NCBI GenBank assembly: GCA_001897855.1 | Contig: MKUO01000018.1 | Coordinates: 1 to 64,000 of the forward strand | Source: Bacteroidetes bacterium 43-93 | GTDB taxonomy: Bacteria > Bacteroidota > Bacteroidia > Chitinophagales > Chitinophagaceae | Direction of reading: 5' to 3' | Length of the DNA stretch: 64,000 nt | In this document: positions 1-7,513 of the stretch, one piece after another | Position numbering within the stretch: the first letter of the stretch is position 1 | Layout: each line of letters opens with the position of its first letter | The notes under the pieces: model-generated | What the model was told of the DNA's origin: nothing | What the model saw: only the letters and a program-made list of their open reading frames with translations | Databases searched by the model: none | Position numbers and translations under genes: made by a program

Positions 1-53
1 AGCCTTTACCCTTTCTTCTGCAATGTTTAATTTACTCTATACTTGTCTGTTTG

Positions 54-61
54 CAAACATA
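54..61 (-). promoter_or_regulatory. possible -7 box reading off the left edge
   Basis: On the minus strand this reads TATGTTTG, a full match to the Bacteroidota -7 consensus TAnnTTTG. No good -33 TTTG is seen at the expected distance and no ATG follows inside the window, so any gene it drives starts beyond base 1. Bases 1-74 hold no gene. Confidence 0.35.
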
Positions 62-74
62 GGATGACGGGTAG

Positions 75-389
75 TTAACTTTCAATCATATCAGAAAGAT
101 CAAGCCAATCTTTATTGATAGATTCAATTAACGCGATCTTCTTTTTGCGACTGCCTCCTTTGATGCGCTTTTCTTCATCAATGGCTTGCTCTATCGTATC
201 GAAATAGCAATAGTACACCAGTATCACACAATTATACTTTGATGTAAAACTTCCGGGATTCACTTTGTTACGATGCTCCCATACCCTGCCCGGTAAATTT
301 GAGGTCACTCCCGTGTATAGAGCTGTTTTATCCGGTGCCGACATGATGTAAACTGCGCCTCCTTTTTTCATAGTCATGTAATTTATCAT
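75..389 (-). CDS. small GIY-YIG nuclease-family protein
   Basis: A 104-residue protein whose core AVYIM followed by LYTGVTSNL..R is the GIY-YIG signature (the GIY and YIG triads appear as AVY and YTG), with a following R and H-rich helix (RVWEHR) and a Glu further on (EEKRIKGG). It is a stand-alone domain of about 90 residues, of the kind often annotated as UvrC-like or endonuclease in Bacteroidota, without UvrC's other domains. The start at 389 is the first of three in-frame ATGs; those at 377 or 371 (just before KKGG) are equally possible. A REP-like hairpin lies 5 bp upstream. Substrate and role are unknown; DNA cleavage is inferred from the family. Confidence 0.85.
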   Translation of the reverse strand: MINYMTMKKGGAVYIMSAPDKTALYTGVTSNLPGRVWEHRNKVNPGSFTSKYNCVILVYYCYFDTIEQAIDEEKRIKGGSRKKKIALIESINKDWLDLSDMIES

Positions 390-393
390 TTTT

Positions 394-443
394 CGTCATT
401 GCGAGGAAGTATCTGCGGATGCAGATATGTACGAAGCAACCTC
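394..443. repeat. REP-like palindromic element
   Basis: Begins CGTCATTGCGAGGAAG and ends CGAAGCAACCTCG, the two ends of a dispersed element familiar from many bacterial genomes (CGTCATTGCGAGG...GAAGCAA). The centre is a 7-bp hairpin, TATCTGC-GGAT-GCAGATA at 410-427. Only one copy was noticed in this window. It abuts the 5' end of the GIY-YIG gene. Element family membership is from memory of the motif, not a search. Confidence 0.6.
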
Positions 444-451
444 GGATGATA

Positions 452-516
452 ATTCAAAATTCAAAAGTAAAAAATTCAAAAATCCACCATCAAGCATCCA
501 CCATCAAGTATCCGGC
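452..516. repeat. intergenic array with 7-bp periodicity (A)
   Basis: Two ATTCAAA units at 452-465, a degenerate unit, another ATTCAAA at 474-480, then five consecutive heptamers each starting ATC at 482-516 (ATCCACC, ATCAAGC, ATCCACC, ATCAAGT, ATCCGGC). The last part also reads as a 14-bp direct repeat, 482-495 and 496-509. Short open frames crossing it look spurious. Confidence 0.6.
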
Positions 517-518
517 AA

Positions 519-545
519 CAAAAAAAAGCCGTATAGACATACGGC
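519..545 (-). terminator. intrinsic terminator of the padR/membrane-protein operon
   Basis: Perfect 7-bp stem GCCGTAT/ATACGGC (528-545, loop AGAC). On the minus strand it is followed by a run of at least eight T (519-527). It lies about 55 bp beyond the stop of the gene ending at 601. Confidence 0.8.
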
Positions 546-600
546 CATTTCGCTTCACTAAAAAAGTTAGCATTATTTGGTTGCAGGATAATAAAAATTG

Positions 601-1731
601 TTAGCGCATAGCCACAGCAGCAGGCCTGTTCACGGCAAGGAATAGTTGCACCTGTACTATATTATTCAGCGCATCTACATTACTGTAAGCACCCATCTGG
701 TTCACCGGTACATCCAGTATGGTATTGGCAACGGGTATCCGGGCAGGGGCAGCTACGGCAGTGTTATAATTTTTCACCGAGCTCTTCAGTGCATTCAGCA
801 GGGCAAGCTTATTACCGTAGCCAAATAATCCCTGCATACTCTGCTGCCGCATGTGTGCCAGTGTATGGTCATCGGTATGTAGGGCACTATCACCCGTAGC
901 TTCTTTCAGCAGGCTTAGCTTCAGCTCGTTGCAGGCTGCATTTACTTTAGCTGCCAGCTCGCTCACCGCCGCATTGCTTGCCTGTTTACTCAGGTTATCT
1001 AATAACAACTCGTTGCGTGCATAGGTATAGATATCGCCTCGTGTAGCTATGGGCCTTATAGCAGTGAGTGTAAACTGCACACCCAGGAAGCCCAGTATCA
1101 GCACGCTGGTAACGATGGTATTTACCCTTGTCTCTGCCCTGCGCACACCTGCTGTAAAGTACAGCGGCAGTACCACGAATGCAGAGAGTATCAGGGTAAT
1201 GAACCATATAATACGAGCACCCGGCCAGTGCATTACGTTAAAGAGCATAGAGGCACAATACAGGATGCCTGCAAGGGTACCTAAGCCCAGTATCCATTTA
1301 TCCCGTAGCTGGTTCATCTCCCTGGTCTTTAATACAAACACCATGGGAAGAAACAGCAGGGAGAATGCAAAGAAGGCAAGCACCAGCATTACGCTGGCAC
1401 CGGGCCAGTGCATGATCTTGAAGAAAGAGCCCGTTATAAACGTTACTGCAGAAAACAGGCCACTCATCAGCATGAACTTTTTCATCTGGTAAAAATTTTT
1501 GAAGGTTAATAAATTGATGGTTTCCTCTTCTATCTCATGCAACTCATGCTTGTAAAATTGTCGCACGGTTGCATGGTAGAAGCGCTCAAAGTCTCCATCA
1601 TCTTCGAGCTGTTGCTCAATGATGCAGCAGATATGATCCAGGAGGTTCAACTGCAGGTCCTCCATTTCAATGCCATTACGTCTAATGTCATTGAGGATAT
1701 AATCTACTTGCTTGTCAGTGATGCAATACAT
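601..1731 (-). CDS. PadR-linked polytopic membrane protein with two GldL-like HWPG motifs
   Basis: A 376-residue protein with a cytoplasmic-looking N-terminal region of about 80 residues (rich in D/E, a DHICCIIEQQL stretch) and about five hydrophobic segments between residues 85 and 230, then a soluble C-terminal half ending near an Ala/Val-rich region. Two loops carry the same motif, KIMHWPGA and NVMHWPGA; the FKxMHWPG motif is also known from the gliding motor protein GldL, suggesting a shared membrane module. It starts 2 bp after the padR stop, so the two are translationally linked and share the promoter at 2100-2130. Function is unknown; PadR partners are often membrane proteins or efflux pumps. 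I would not call it GldL: it has no GldM neighbour and is longer. Confidence 0.8.
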   Translation of the reverse strand: MYCITDKQVDYILNDIRRNGIEMEDLQLNLLDHICCIIEQQLEDDGDFERFYHATVRQFYKHELHEIEEETINLLTFKNFYQMKKFMLMSGLFSAVTFITGSFFKIMHWPGASVMLVLAFFAFSLLFLPMVFVLKTREMNQLRDKWILGLGTLAGILYCASMLFNVMHWPGARIIWFITLILSAFVVLPLYFTAGVRRAETRVNTIVTSVLILGFLGVQFTLTAIRPIATRGDIYTYARNELLLDNLSKQASNAAVSELAAKVNAACNELKLSLLKEATGDSALHTDDHTLAHMRQQSMQGLFGYGNKLALLNALKSSVKNYNTAVAAPARIPVANTILDVPVNQMGAYSNVDALNNIVQVQLFLAVNRPAAVAMR

Positions 1732-1733
1732 TC

Positions 1734-2075
1734 TCAGGCAGGTTTTACTTGTATATCCAGTAATAGCTTCATGGTCTCCATAAAGTCGGCCAGTTCGCTT
1801 ACCCTTTCTCTTGCCTTGCCCTTACCACTTGGGCTCAGGCTATAATATTTACGTACACGCTTACCTATATATTCTGTTTCCGTGGTCAGCAGGCCATCGT
1901 TCTCCAATGCATGGAGTGTTGGGTACAAGGCACCTTCTGTAAGTTGTATCCGGTCTTTGGTCAGCTCCTTTACCTTTTGGGTGATCTCGTAACCATACAT
2001 CTTACGGTTGTCTTCCAGCATCTTCAGCACTATGGTCTTCAGCGTGCCTTTTATCAGTTCTGATGAGTAGATCAT
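1734..2075 (-). CDS. PadR-family transcriptional regulator
   Basis: A 113-residue winged-helix regulator. The N-terminal IKGTLKTIVLKMLEDN, the YGYEITQKVKEL recognition region and TEGALYPTLHALENDGLL wing are diagnostic of PadR; YIGKRVRKYYSLSPSGK closes the wing and the C-terminal helix (residues about 88-113) would form the dimer interface. It is first in an operon with the membrane protein that follows 2 bp later and probably represses its own operon, as PadR proteins commonly do. No operator palindrome stands out in the short leader. The ligand is unknown. Confidence 0.93.
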   Translation of the reverse strand: MIYSSELIKGTLKTIVLKMLEDNRKMYGYEITQKVKELTKDRIQLTEGALYPTLHALENDGLLTTETEYIGKRVRKYYSLSPSGKGKARERVSELADFMETMKLLLDIQVKPA

Positions 2076-2099
2076 GACATATTCTTCATTTACCTAAGA

Positions 2100-2130
2100 C
2101 AAAGATACATAAGAATCCAATGCATCCAAA
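2100..2130 (-). promoter_or_regulatory. Bacteroidota promoter of the padR operon
   Basis: Reading on the minus strand: TTTG (2130-2127), exactly 19 nt, then TATCTTTG (2107-2100). This is the best -33/-7 match in the window and places the start site about 20 nt before the padR ATG. Confidence 0.8.
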
Positions 2131-2195
2131 TTTTAGGTAAAATATTTTTGTTAAACTGTAAAACGTTTAATGCCGATTGCATACCGCCTACAGAG

Positions 2196-2307
2196 AACTG
2201 TATACTGTAAACTGCCTACTGAGAACTGCGAACTGCATACTGCCCACTGAGAACTGCATATTGTAAACTGCCCACTGAGAACTGCATACTGCCTACTGAA
2301 AATTGAA
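2196..2307. repeat. heptamer tandem array (B), 16 units
   Basis: Sixteen uninterrupted 7-bp units of the form NAYTGNN (mostly AACTGCN, TACTGNN, CACTGAG) run from 2196 to 2307 with no insertion or deletion. Third to fifth bases are CTG in all but two units, where TTG replaces it. A higher-order pattern is visible: AACTGCC-(T/C)ACTGAG-AACTGC recurs three times. It fills most of the space between the divergent padR and dbpA-like genes and ends 18 bp before the dbpA-like ATG, so it is in that gene's promoter/leader region. Confidence 0.85.
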
Positions 2308-2325
2308 AAACGTACTTTTACACCA

Positions 2326-3654
2326 ATGCAATCTAAAACTGACCTCATTACAAACACGCTGGCCAACCTGAATATTGATGCACTCAACGAGATGCAACAG
2401 GCTACACTGGCAGCTACAAAGGAACACAACGACATTATATTATTATCTGCCACAGGCTCGGGCAAAACACTTGCCTTCCTGCTGCCAACGGTAGATGCGC
2501 TTGATAAGGATAATAAAAAGACACAGGCACTTATTGTAGTCCCATCCCGGGAGCTGGCACAGCAGATAGAAACTGTTTTCCGCCAGATGGGTACCGGCTT
2601 TAAGATAACCAACTGTTACGGCGGCCATAAAAGGGAGATAGAAGAGAACAACCTGGTGCAGCCACCTGCCATTATAGTAGGTACACCGGGCAGGCTGTGC
2701 GATCACCTGCGCAGGGGCAATATTACTGCCGATAGCATCACCCACCTGGTGCTGGATGAGTTTGATAAATCGCTGGAGCTGGGCTTTGAAGAAGAGATGG
2801 CCTTTATTATAGAATCGCTTCCCAACGTTACCCACCACATGCTCACTTCTGCCACACAGGCAGTAGAGATACCGGAGTTCCTTGGGCTTAAAGAACCACA
2901 CAGGCTCAGCTTTGTTACAGACGAAGAAGCAGACCCTACCAAGCTTGCTATAAAGATGGTGTTATCTCCTGATAGGGATAAGGTAGATACCCTCTTCAGG
3001 CTGATATGCTACCTGGGCAACCGCTCTACTATTATCTTCTGCAACCACAGGGAATCAGTAGAACGTACTAGCCAGCTGCTTTCCGAAAAAGGCATCACTA
3101 ACGAGTTTTATCATGGTGCTATGGAGCAGCGCGAGAGGGATAGTGCATTAGCAAAGTTTCGCAATGGCAGCGTAAATGTATTGGTAACAACAGACATCGC
3201 AGCACGCGGACTGGATATTCCTAACATACGCTATATCATACATTACCATCTTCCATTTACAGAAGACAGCTTTACCCACCGCAACGGACGTACGGCTCGT
3301 ATGGATGCCAGCGGCACGGTGATACTCTTATTATCTCCGGATGAAAAAGTACCGGACTATGTAAGCCCCGCACCGGAAGAGATAGAACTACCGGAAGAAG
3401 CAGTGATACCGGAGAAACCGAAGTGGACAACATTATTCATAAGTGCAGGTAAGAAGGATAAGGTGAACAAGGTAGATATCGTGGGCTTCCTGTCGAACAA
3501 AGGAGAACTGAAGAAAGAAGACATAGGCTTGATAGATGTAAAAGACTTCTTCTCGTTTGTAGCTATACGCAGGTCTAAAGCAAGCTACACCCTGCACCTG
3601 GTAAAGGAGCATAAGCTAAAAAATAAGAAAGTAAAAATAGAAGTAGCCAAATAG
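2326..3654 (+). CDS. dbpA: DbpA-like DEAD-box RNA helicase with DEFD motif II
   Basis: A 442-residue ATP-dependent RNA helicase. Walker A is ATGSGKT (residues 42-48), motif Ia PSRELAQQ, GTPGRL near 119-124, motif III SAT (175-177), and motif VI HRNGRTAR. Motif II reads DEFD (144-147) instead of DEAD. The C-terminal 75 residues (FISAGKKDKVNKVDIVGFL onward, with DIGLIDVKDFFSFV) match the DbpA RNA-binding domain that recognises 23S rRNA hairpin 92 in E. coli DbpA, so a role in 50S assembly is likely by homology. The next helicase gene starts 26 bp later, suggesting an operon. The 7-bp array lies immediately upstream. Confidence 0.85.
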   Translation: MQSKTDLITNTLANLNIDALNEMQQATLAATKEHNDIILLSATGSGKTLAFLLPTVDALDKDNKKTQALIVVPSRELAQQIETVFRQMGTGFKITNCYGGHKREIEENNLVQPPAIIVGTPGRLCDHLRRGNITADSITHLVLDEFDKSLELGFEEEMAFIIESLPNVTHHMLTSATQAVEIPEFLGLKEPHRLSFVTDEEADPTKLAIKMVLSPDRDKVDTLFRLICYLGNRSTIIFCNHRESVERTSQLLSEKGITNEFYHGAMEQRERDSALAKFRNGSVNVLVTTDIAARGLDIPNIRYIIHYHLPFTEDSFTHRNGRTARMDASGTVILLLSPDEKVPDYVSPAPEEIELPEEAVIPEKPKWTTLFISAGKKDKVNKVDIVGFLSNKGELKKEDIGLIDVKDFFSFVAIRRSKASYTLHLVKEHKLKNKKVKIEVAK

Positions 3655-3680
3655 GCTCATCACAGCAAAACAACATTACA

Positions 3681-4901
3681 TTGAAATTTACAGAATTTGG
3701 TTTAGGCGAAGGGCTGATGGAAGGCATAGAGAGTATGGGCTATGACGAGGCTACACCCGTGCAGGAACAGGTAATACCGAAGATATTAGACGGGCATGAT
3801 ATTATTGCAGCAGCACAAACAGGTACCGGCAAAACAGCGGCGTTCCTGGTGCCGTTGATACAAAACATACTGTGGAACACTACGGACGATCACCAGGTAA
3901 ATGCTATGGTAATAGTGCCTACCCGCGAATTGGCCACACAGATAGTGCAGGTGATAGAAGGGCTATCTTATTATACATCCATTAGCTGCATAGCCGTATA
4001 TGGTGGCGGTGATGGTGCATTGTTTAACGCAGAGAAGAAAGCGCTGAGCAAGGGTGCAGACATAGTGGTATGTACACCGGGCAGGTTGATATCTCACCTG
4101 AACATGGGCTATGTGAACATTGGCAAACTCAAATACCTGGTACTCGACGAGGCAGACCGTATGCTGGATATGGGCTTCTATGAAGATATCATGAAGATCA
4201 TAGACAAGATGCCAAAGGAAAGGCAAAACATGCTTTTCTCGGCTACTATGCCACCTGCTATACGCAAGCTGGCAAACGGCATTTTAAAGAATCCTGTAGA
4301 GATCAATATTGCCATATCAAAGCCACCGGAACAAATAAAACAGGAAGCATTCCTGGTATTTGAAGAGCAGAAGATCCCCCTGATAAAACATATACTTACC
4401 CAGCGCGATTTTAATAGTGTTGTGGTATTCTGCAGCAGCAAGATGAGTGTAAAAAAACTTACTGCCGAATTGCGCCGCGCCAAGATATCTGCCAACGAGA
4501 TACACTCAGACCTGGAGCAGGATAAACGCGAACAGGTAATGATGGATTTCCGCAGTAAAAGATTAAAGGTATTGGTAGCTACCGACCTCATTAGCCGTGG
4601 TATAGATATAGAAGATATAGACCTGGTGATCAACTACGACGTACCTCATGAAGGCGAGGATTATGTACACCGCATAGGCCGTACCGCACGTGCCGCTACT
4701 ACAGGCACTGCTTATACTTTTATTACAGACCAGGAGCAGTATAAATTTCACCGTATAGAAAAGCTGTTAGGGCATCCCGTTACCAAAGCAGTAGTACCGG
4801 CAGAGTTTGGCCCTACACCTGAGCCTAAAGAACCCAGGGGGAAGCCATCGGGCAAGGGCAAAAAGCGGTATGATAAGTTTAAGAGGAAACCTAAGGAGTA
4901 A
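3681..4901 (+). CDS. RhlE-type DEAD-box RNA helicase (TTG start)
   Basis: A 406-residue helicase of the minimal RhlE type: Q motif TPVQEQ (25-30), Walker A AQTGTGKT (45-52), [27 protein letters not shown], and HRIGRTARA. A basic tail of about 30 residues rich in K/R/G/P follows and probably binds RNA nonspecifically. The start is taken as TTG at 3681 because the family's N-terminus (KFTEFGL) begins right there and there is no ATG nearby upstream. It lies 26 bp after the dbpA-like gene and is convergent, 15 bp apart, with the next gene. RNA remodelling in ribosome assembly or mRNA decay is the likely job. Confidence 0.88.
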   Translation: MKFTEFGLGEGLMEGIESMGYDEATPVQEQVIPKILDGHDIIAAAQTGTGKTAAFLVPLIQNILWNTTDDHQVNAMVIVPTRELATQIVQVIEGLSYYTSISCIAVYGGGDGALFNAEKKALSKGADIVVCTPGRLISHLNMGYVNIGKLKYLVLDEADRMLDMGFYEDIMKIIDKMPKERQNMLFSATMPPAIRKLANGILKNPVEINIAISKPPEQIKQEAFLVFEEQKIPLIKHILTQRDFNSVVVFCSSKMSVKKLTAELRRAKISANEIHSDLEQDKREQVMMDFRSKRLKVLVATDLISRGIDIEDIDLVINYDVPHEGEDYVHRIGRTARAATTGTAYTFITDQEQYKFHRIEKLLGHPVTKAVVPAEFGPTPEPKEPRGKPSGKGKKRYDKFKRKPKE

Positions 4902-4916
4902 CAATGCAGGACAACA

Positions 4917-5990
4917 TCATTTATGGGTGAACCTGTCTACAGGTTTAAATTCTTTGGTAATAGGATCGAACTTGCCTGAATACAAACTCCACTCTTTTTT
5001 TACCCGTCTTGCATCAGACATGTCAATGCTTGTTGCCACCAGTGCACCCAATAAGCCCAAACTTAGCCCCACGTCCGATGCCGCGCTGCTATAGGTACCC
5101 GCGTATCTTTGATTAAAGAACTTAGTCGCATAAAACTCTCCGTTCTGGTAGCGCATGATGGTGCAATAATTAATATTAGGCACCCACCAATCGGTACCAT
5201 CGAAGGCAGCAAAGAAAGTAGCCTCGTCAATTTGTTTACCTGTTTTGCCTTTCTCATTCAGATAATGCAGGTAATTTGTTTTCAAGCCATTGTCCCGGAT
5301 ATAGGTTTTCTTCACAAAGGGTGTATCTACCGGTGCGTTGTTCAAAAACTGATCAACCGTATAGTAAATACCTTTCTTAAAATTGGCAGTTGTATATATC
5401 GGATAGGCTTGTTTATCTGTCTTACGTTTGGCAGATGCCGCTGCAAGAGTATACACCTTACTATCCACCGCCTGCATGCTACCATACTCTGCCAGCAGTA
5501 ATTGTATCTGCACTTGAGATCCACTCAGTAACCGGTCTGTTACATCTGTCTCAGAGCGAACTTCGTAAAGAGAATCCAGGGATGCCACGTAATGGTAGTT
5601 ATCTCCATTGCCCCTGAAAAAGTCTCCGCTCACATAAAATATACCGGATTCATCATCTCCTACCCTATCTTTTATCTGCAAATCATACAGTACTAAAAGA
5701 AGCTGATCTCCATCTTTTTCTCCCACACGCATTTCATCATATACTGCGGGTAGATAGTCTTCGATTGATTGCCCGGTTACCAATGAGAAGCGGCCCTTAT
5801 AACCACGGGATACATAACCAATATCCTCTTTATCAGGTCTCTGGTCTATTATCTTCAGGCTATTGCATGCCGTTTCGTCTTTAATAATGTACGCAACATC
5901 TATCTTAAAGAGCTCACCATTCTGTGCAGCTGCATTGTAAGTAAAGCCAAAAGCAATAAGGATAGTGAACAGTAATTTCAGGGTGCGCAT
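4917..5990 (-). CDS. exported protein of unknown function
   Basis: A 357-residue protein with a clear signal peptide (MRTLKLLFTILIAFGF then cleavage near AAAQ) and no lipobox. I do not recognise a family. The mature part has many D/Y/G-rich strand-like stretches and a short hydrophobic Gly/Leu segment near the C-terminus (GLSLGLLGALVATSIDM, about residues 308-325) that could be a membrane-inserting strand or helix. It stands alone between two helicase genes, transcribed toward the first pair. Periplasmic or surface location is the only inference the sequence supports. Confidence 0.75.
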   Translation of the reverse strand: MRTLKLLFTILIAFGFTYNAAAQNGELFKIDVAYIIKDETACNSLKIIDQRPDKEDIGYVSRGYKGRFSLVTGQSIEDYLPAVYDEMRVGEKDGDQLLLVLYDLQIKDRVGDDESGIFYVSGDFFRGNGDNYHYVASLDSLYEVRSETDVTDRLLSGSQVQIQLLLAEYGSMQAVDSKVYTLAAASAKRKTDKQAYPIYTTANFKKGIYYTVDQFLNNAPVDTPFVKKTYIRDNGLKTNYLHYLNEKGKTGKQIDEATFFAAFDGTDWWVPNINYCTIMRYQNGEFYATKFFNQRYAGTYSSAASDVGLSLGLLGALVATSIDMSDARRVKKEWSLYSGKFDPITKEFKPVDRFTHK

Positions 5991-6061
5991 TGGTTGTAGT
6001 TTTCGGGCACTAAATTAACAGCCTATTACAACACATCAAAACCCATTAAATAAATATACCC

Positions 6062-6069
6062 TATCTTTG
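6062..6069 (+). promoter_or_regulatory. -7 box of the rhlE-type gene
   Basis: TATCTTTG followed by CAC, matching TAnnTTTG. It implies a leader of about 70 nt before the ATG at 6147. No good -33 box is seen at 19 nt. Confidence 0.55.
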
Positions 6070-6146
6070 CACTTTAATTTTAATAGCTGACTTCCTACCT
6101 TGTTTACAATTAATTAGAATATTAAGCCGGCCTCTCAATTTTATAA

Positions 6147-7406
6147 ATGAATTTTAAAGAATTAAATCTTGTAGCTCCATTATTGGATGCGCTGCAAACA
6201 GAAGGATATACGCAACCCACCCCTATACAGGAACAAGCCATCCCCATTATACTGCAAGAGAAAGACCTGCTGGGTGTTGCCCAAACAGGTACCGGTAAAA
6301 CAGCAGCTTTTGCCTTACCAATATTACAGTTACTGAGCCGCCCGCCAATAGACAACGGGCATAAGAACATCAAGGTACTGATACTTACCCCTACGCGTGA
6401 ACTGGCGATACAGATAGGCGAAAGTTTTGAAGCTTATGGCCGCCACCTGCGTGTAAAGCATTTAGTGATATTTGGCGGTGTGCCGCAAGGCAACCAGGTA
6501 AAAGGGCTGAAGGCAGGTGTAGATGTACTGATAGCTACTCCCGGACGTTTATTAGATCTTATAGACCAGCGGTTCATCAGCCTTAGCCATATCAACATCT
6601 TTGTGCTGGATGAAGCAGACCGTATGCTGGATATGGGCTTTATACACGATGTAAAGAAGGTTGTTGCTAAGCTGCCCCATAAAAGGCAGTCGCTCTTCTT
6701 CTCTGCTACTATGCCGCCGGAAATACAAAAGCTGGCAGATACCATTTTGGTGAAGCCGGAGAAAGTGGAAGTTACGCCGGTATCAAGCACTGCAGAAAAG
6801 ATAGACCAGTACCTGCTGTATGTAGATAAGAAGGACAAGAAGAAGCTCCTGGCCTTTATGCTGAAAGATCCTGTGGTGAAGAGCGCACTGGTATTTACCC
6901 GCACCAAGCACGGTGCCGATAAAGTAGTGAAGGACTTGTATAAAGACGGCATCATAGCGGAAGCCATCCATGGCAATAAATCGCAAAATGCACGCCAAAG
7001 GGCACTGACCAATTTCAAATCAGGACAGATAAAAGTATTGGTGGCTACTGACATAGCTGCCCGTGGTATAGATATCGACCAGTTGAGCCATGTTATCAAT
7101 TTCGATCTGCCCGAAGTACCAGAAACCTATGTACACCGTATTGGCCGTACAGGCCGTGCGGGGCTTGAAGGTGTAGCCTACTCTTTCTGCGACGAGGAAG
7201 AAAAGGACAACCTGAAGGGTATCGAAAAGCTGATAGGCATGAAGATACCGGTCATCGAAAAACACCCTTATCCTGCCAGCGGTTCAGGATTGGTGAAGAT
7301 CAACCTGCCAAAGAATAAAGAGGTGGTAGCAAGGCCCGATGCAGTACATACCAACCAGGCTCCCAAAAAGAAACAGTTTAACAAAAAGGCTTATAAGAAG
7401 TGGTAA
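6147..7406 (+). CDS. rhlE: RhlE-type DEAD-box RNA helicase
   Basis: A 419-residue helicase with the full motif set: Q motif TPIQEQ, Walker [51 protein letters not shown] and [10 protein letters not shown]. The tail after residue 375 is basic and Lys-rich (ends [13 protein letters not shown]), typical of RhlE. It is the third DEAD-box gene within 5 kb and closely resembles the second, so a local duplication is plausible. A very strong hairpin terminator begins right at its stop codon. Likely function is RNA duplex unwinding in ribosome biogenesis or cold adaptation. Confidence 0.92.
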   Translation: MNFKELNLVAPLLDALQTEGYTQPTPIQEQAIPIILQEKDLLGVAQTGTGKTAAFALPILQLLSRPPIDNGHKNIKVLILTPTRELAIQIGESFEAYGRHLRVKHLVIFGGVPQGNQVKGLKAGVDVLIATPGRLLDLIDQRFISLSHINIFVLDEADRMLDMGFIHDVKKVVAKLPHKRQSLFFSATMPPEIQKLADTILVKPEKVEVTPVSSTAEKIDQYLLYVDKKDKKKLLAFMLKDPVVKSALVFTRTKHGADKVVKDLYKDGIIAEAIHGNKSQNARQRALTNFKSGQIKVLVATDIAARGIDIDQLSHVINFDLPEVPETYVHRIGRTGRAGLEGVAYSFCDEEEKDNLKGIEKLIGMKIPVIEKHPYPASGSGLVKINLPKNKEVVARPDAVHTNQAPKKKQFNKKAYKKW

Positions 7407-7450
7407 ATGATCAGCATCAGGAAGAAATTCCTGATGCTGATCATATTTTT
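7407..7450 (+). terminator. perfect 17-bp-stem terminator with GAAA loop
   Basis: Stem 7407-7423 pairs with 7428-7444 without a mismatch, capped by a GAAA tetraloop (7424-7427) and followed by ATTTTT. It starts immediately after the rhlE-type stop codon and separates it from the next operon. Confidence 0.9.
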
Positions 7451-7496
7451 CCCGATTCTGAAAACCAAAGACAAGGATTAGTTTTTTCTTCGCGCA

Positions 7497-7504
7497 CATT
7501 TTTG
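7497..7504 (+). promoter_or_regulatory. probable -7 box of the porin-Rieske operon
   Basis: CATTTTTG, one mismatch from TAnnTTTG, followed by TG. The ATG of the first gene is only 9 nt further on, so the leader would be nearly absent. Confidence 0.4.
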
Positions 7505-7513
7505 TGTCAATAC

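Noticed and set aside
75-389. GIY-YIG gene as a homing endonuclease in an intron
   Set aside because: It is a free-standing single domain with no DNA-binding extension and no interrupted host gene around it.
419-604. Open frame of 61 codons on the plus strand
   Set aside because: It runs through the REP-like element, the heptamer array and the operon terminator and has no protein-like composition.
452-2307. Repeat arrays as a CRISPR
   Set aside because: Units are 7 bp and contiguous with no spacers, and no cas gene is present.
2151-2612. Minus-strand frame across the heptamer array
   Set aside because: Its repetitive C/S/Q peptide is only the translation of the repeat, and the rest is antisense to the helicase gene.
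7400-7513. N-terminal extension of the porin-like protein
   Set aside because: It would run through a strong terminator; a clean signal peptide starts at 7514.
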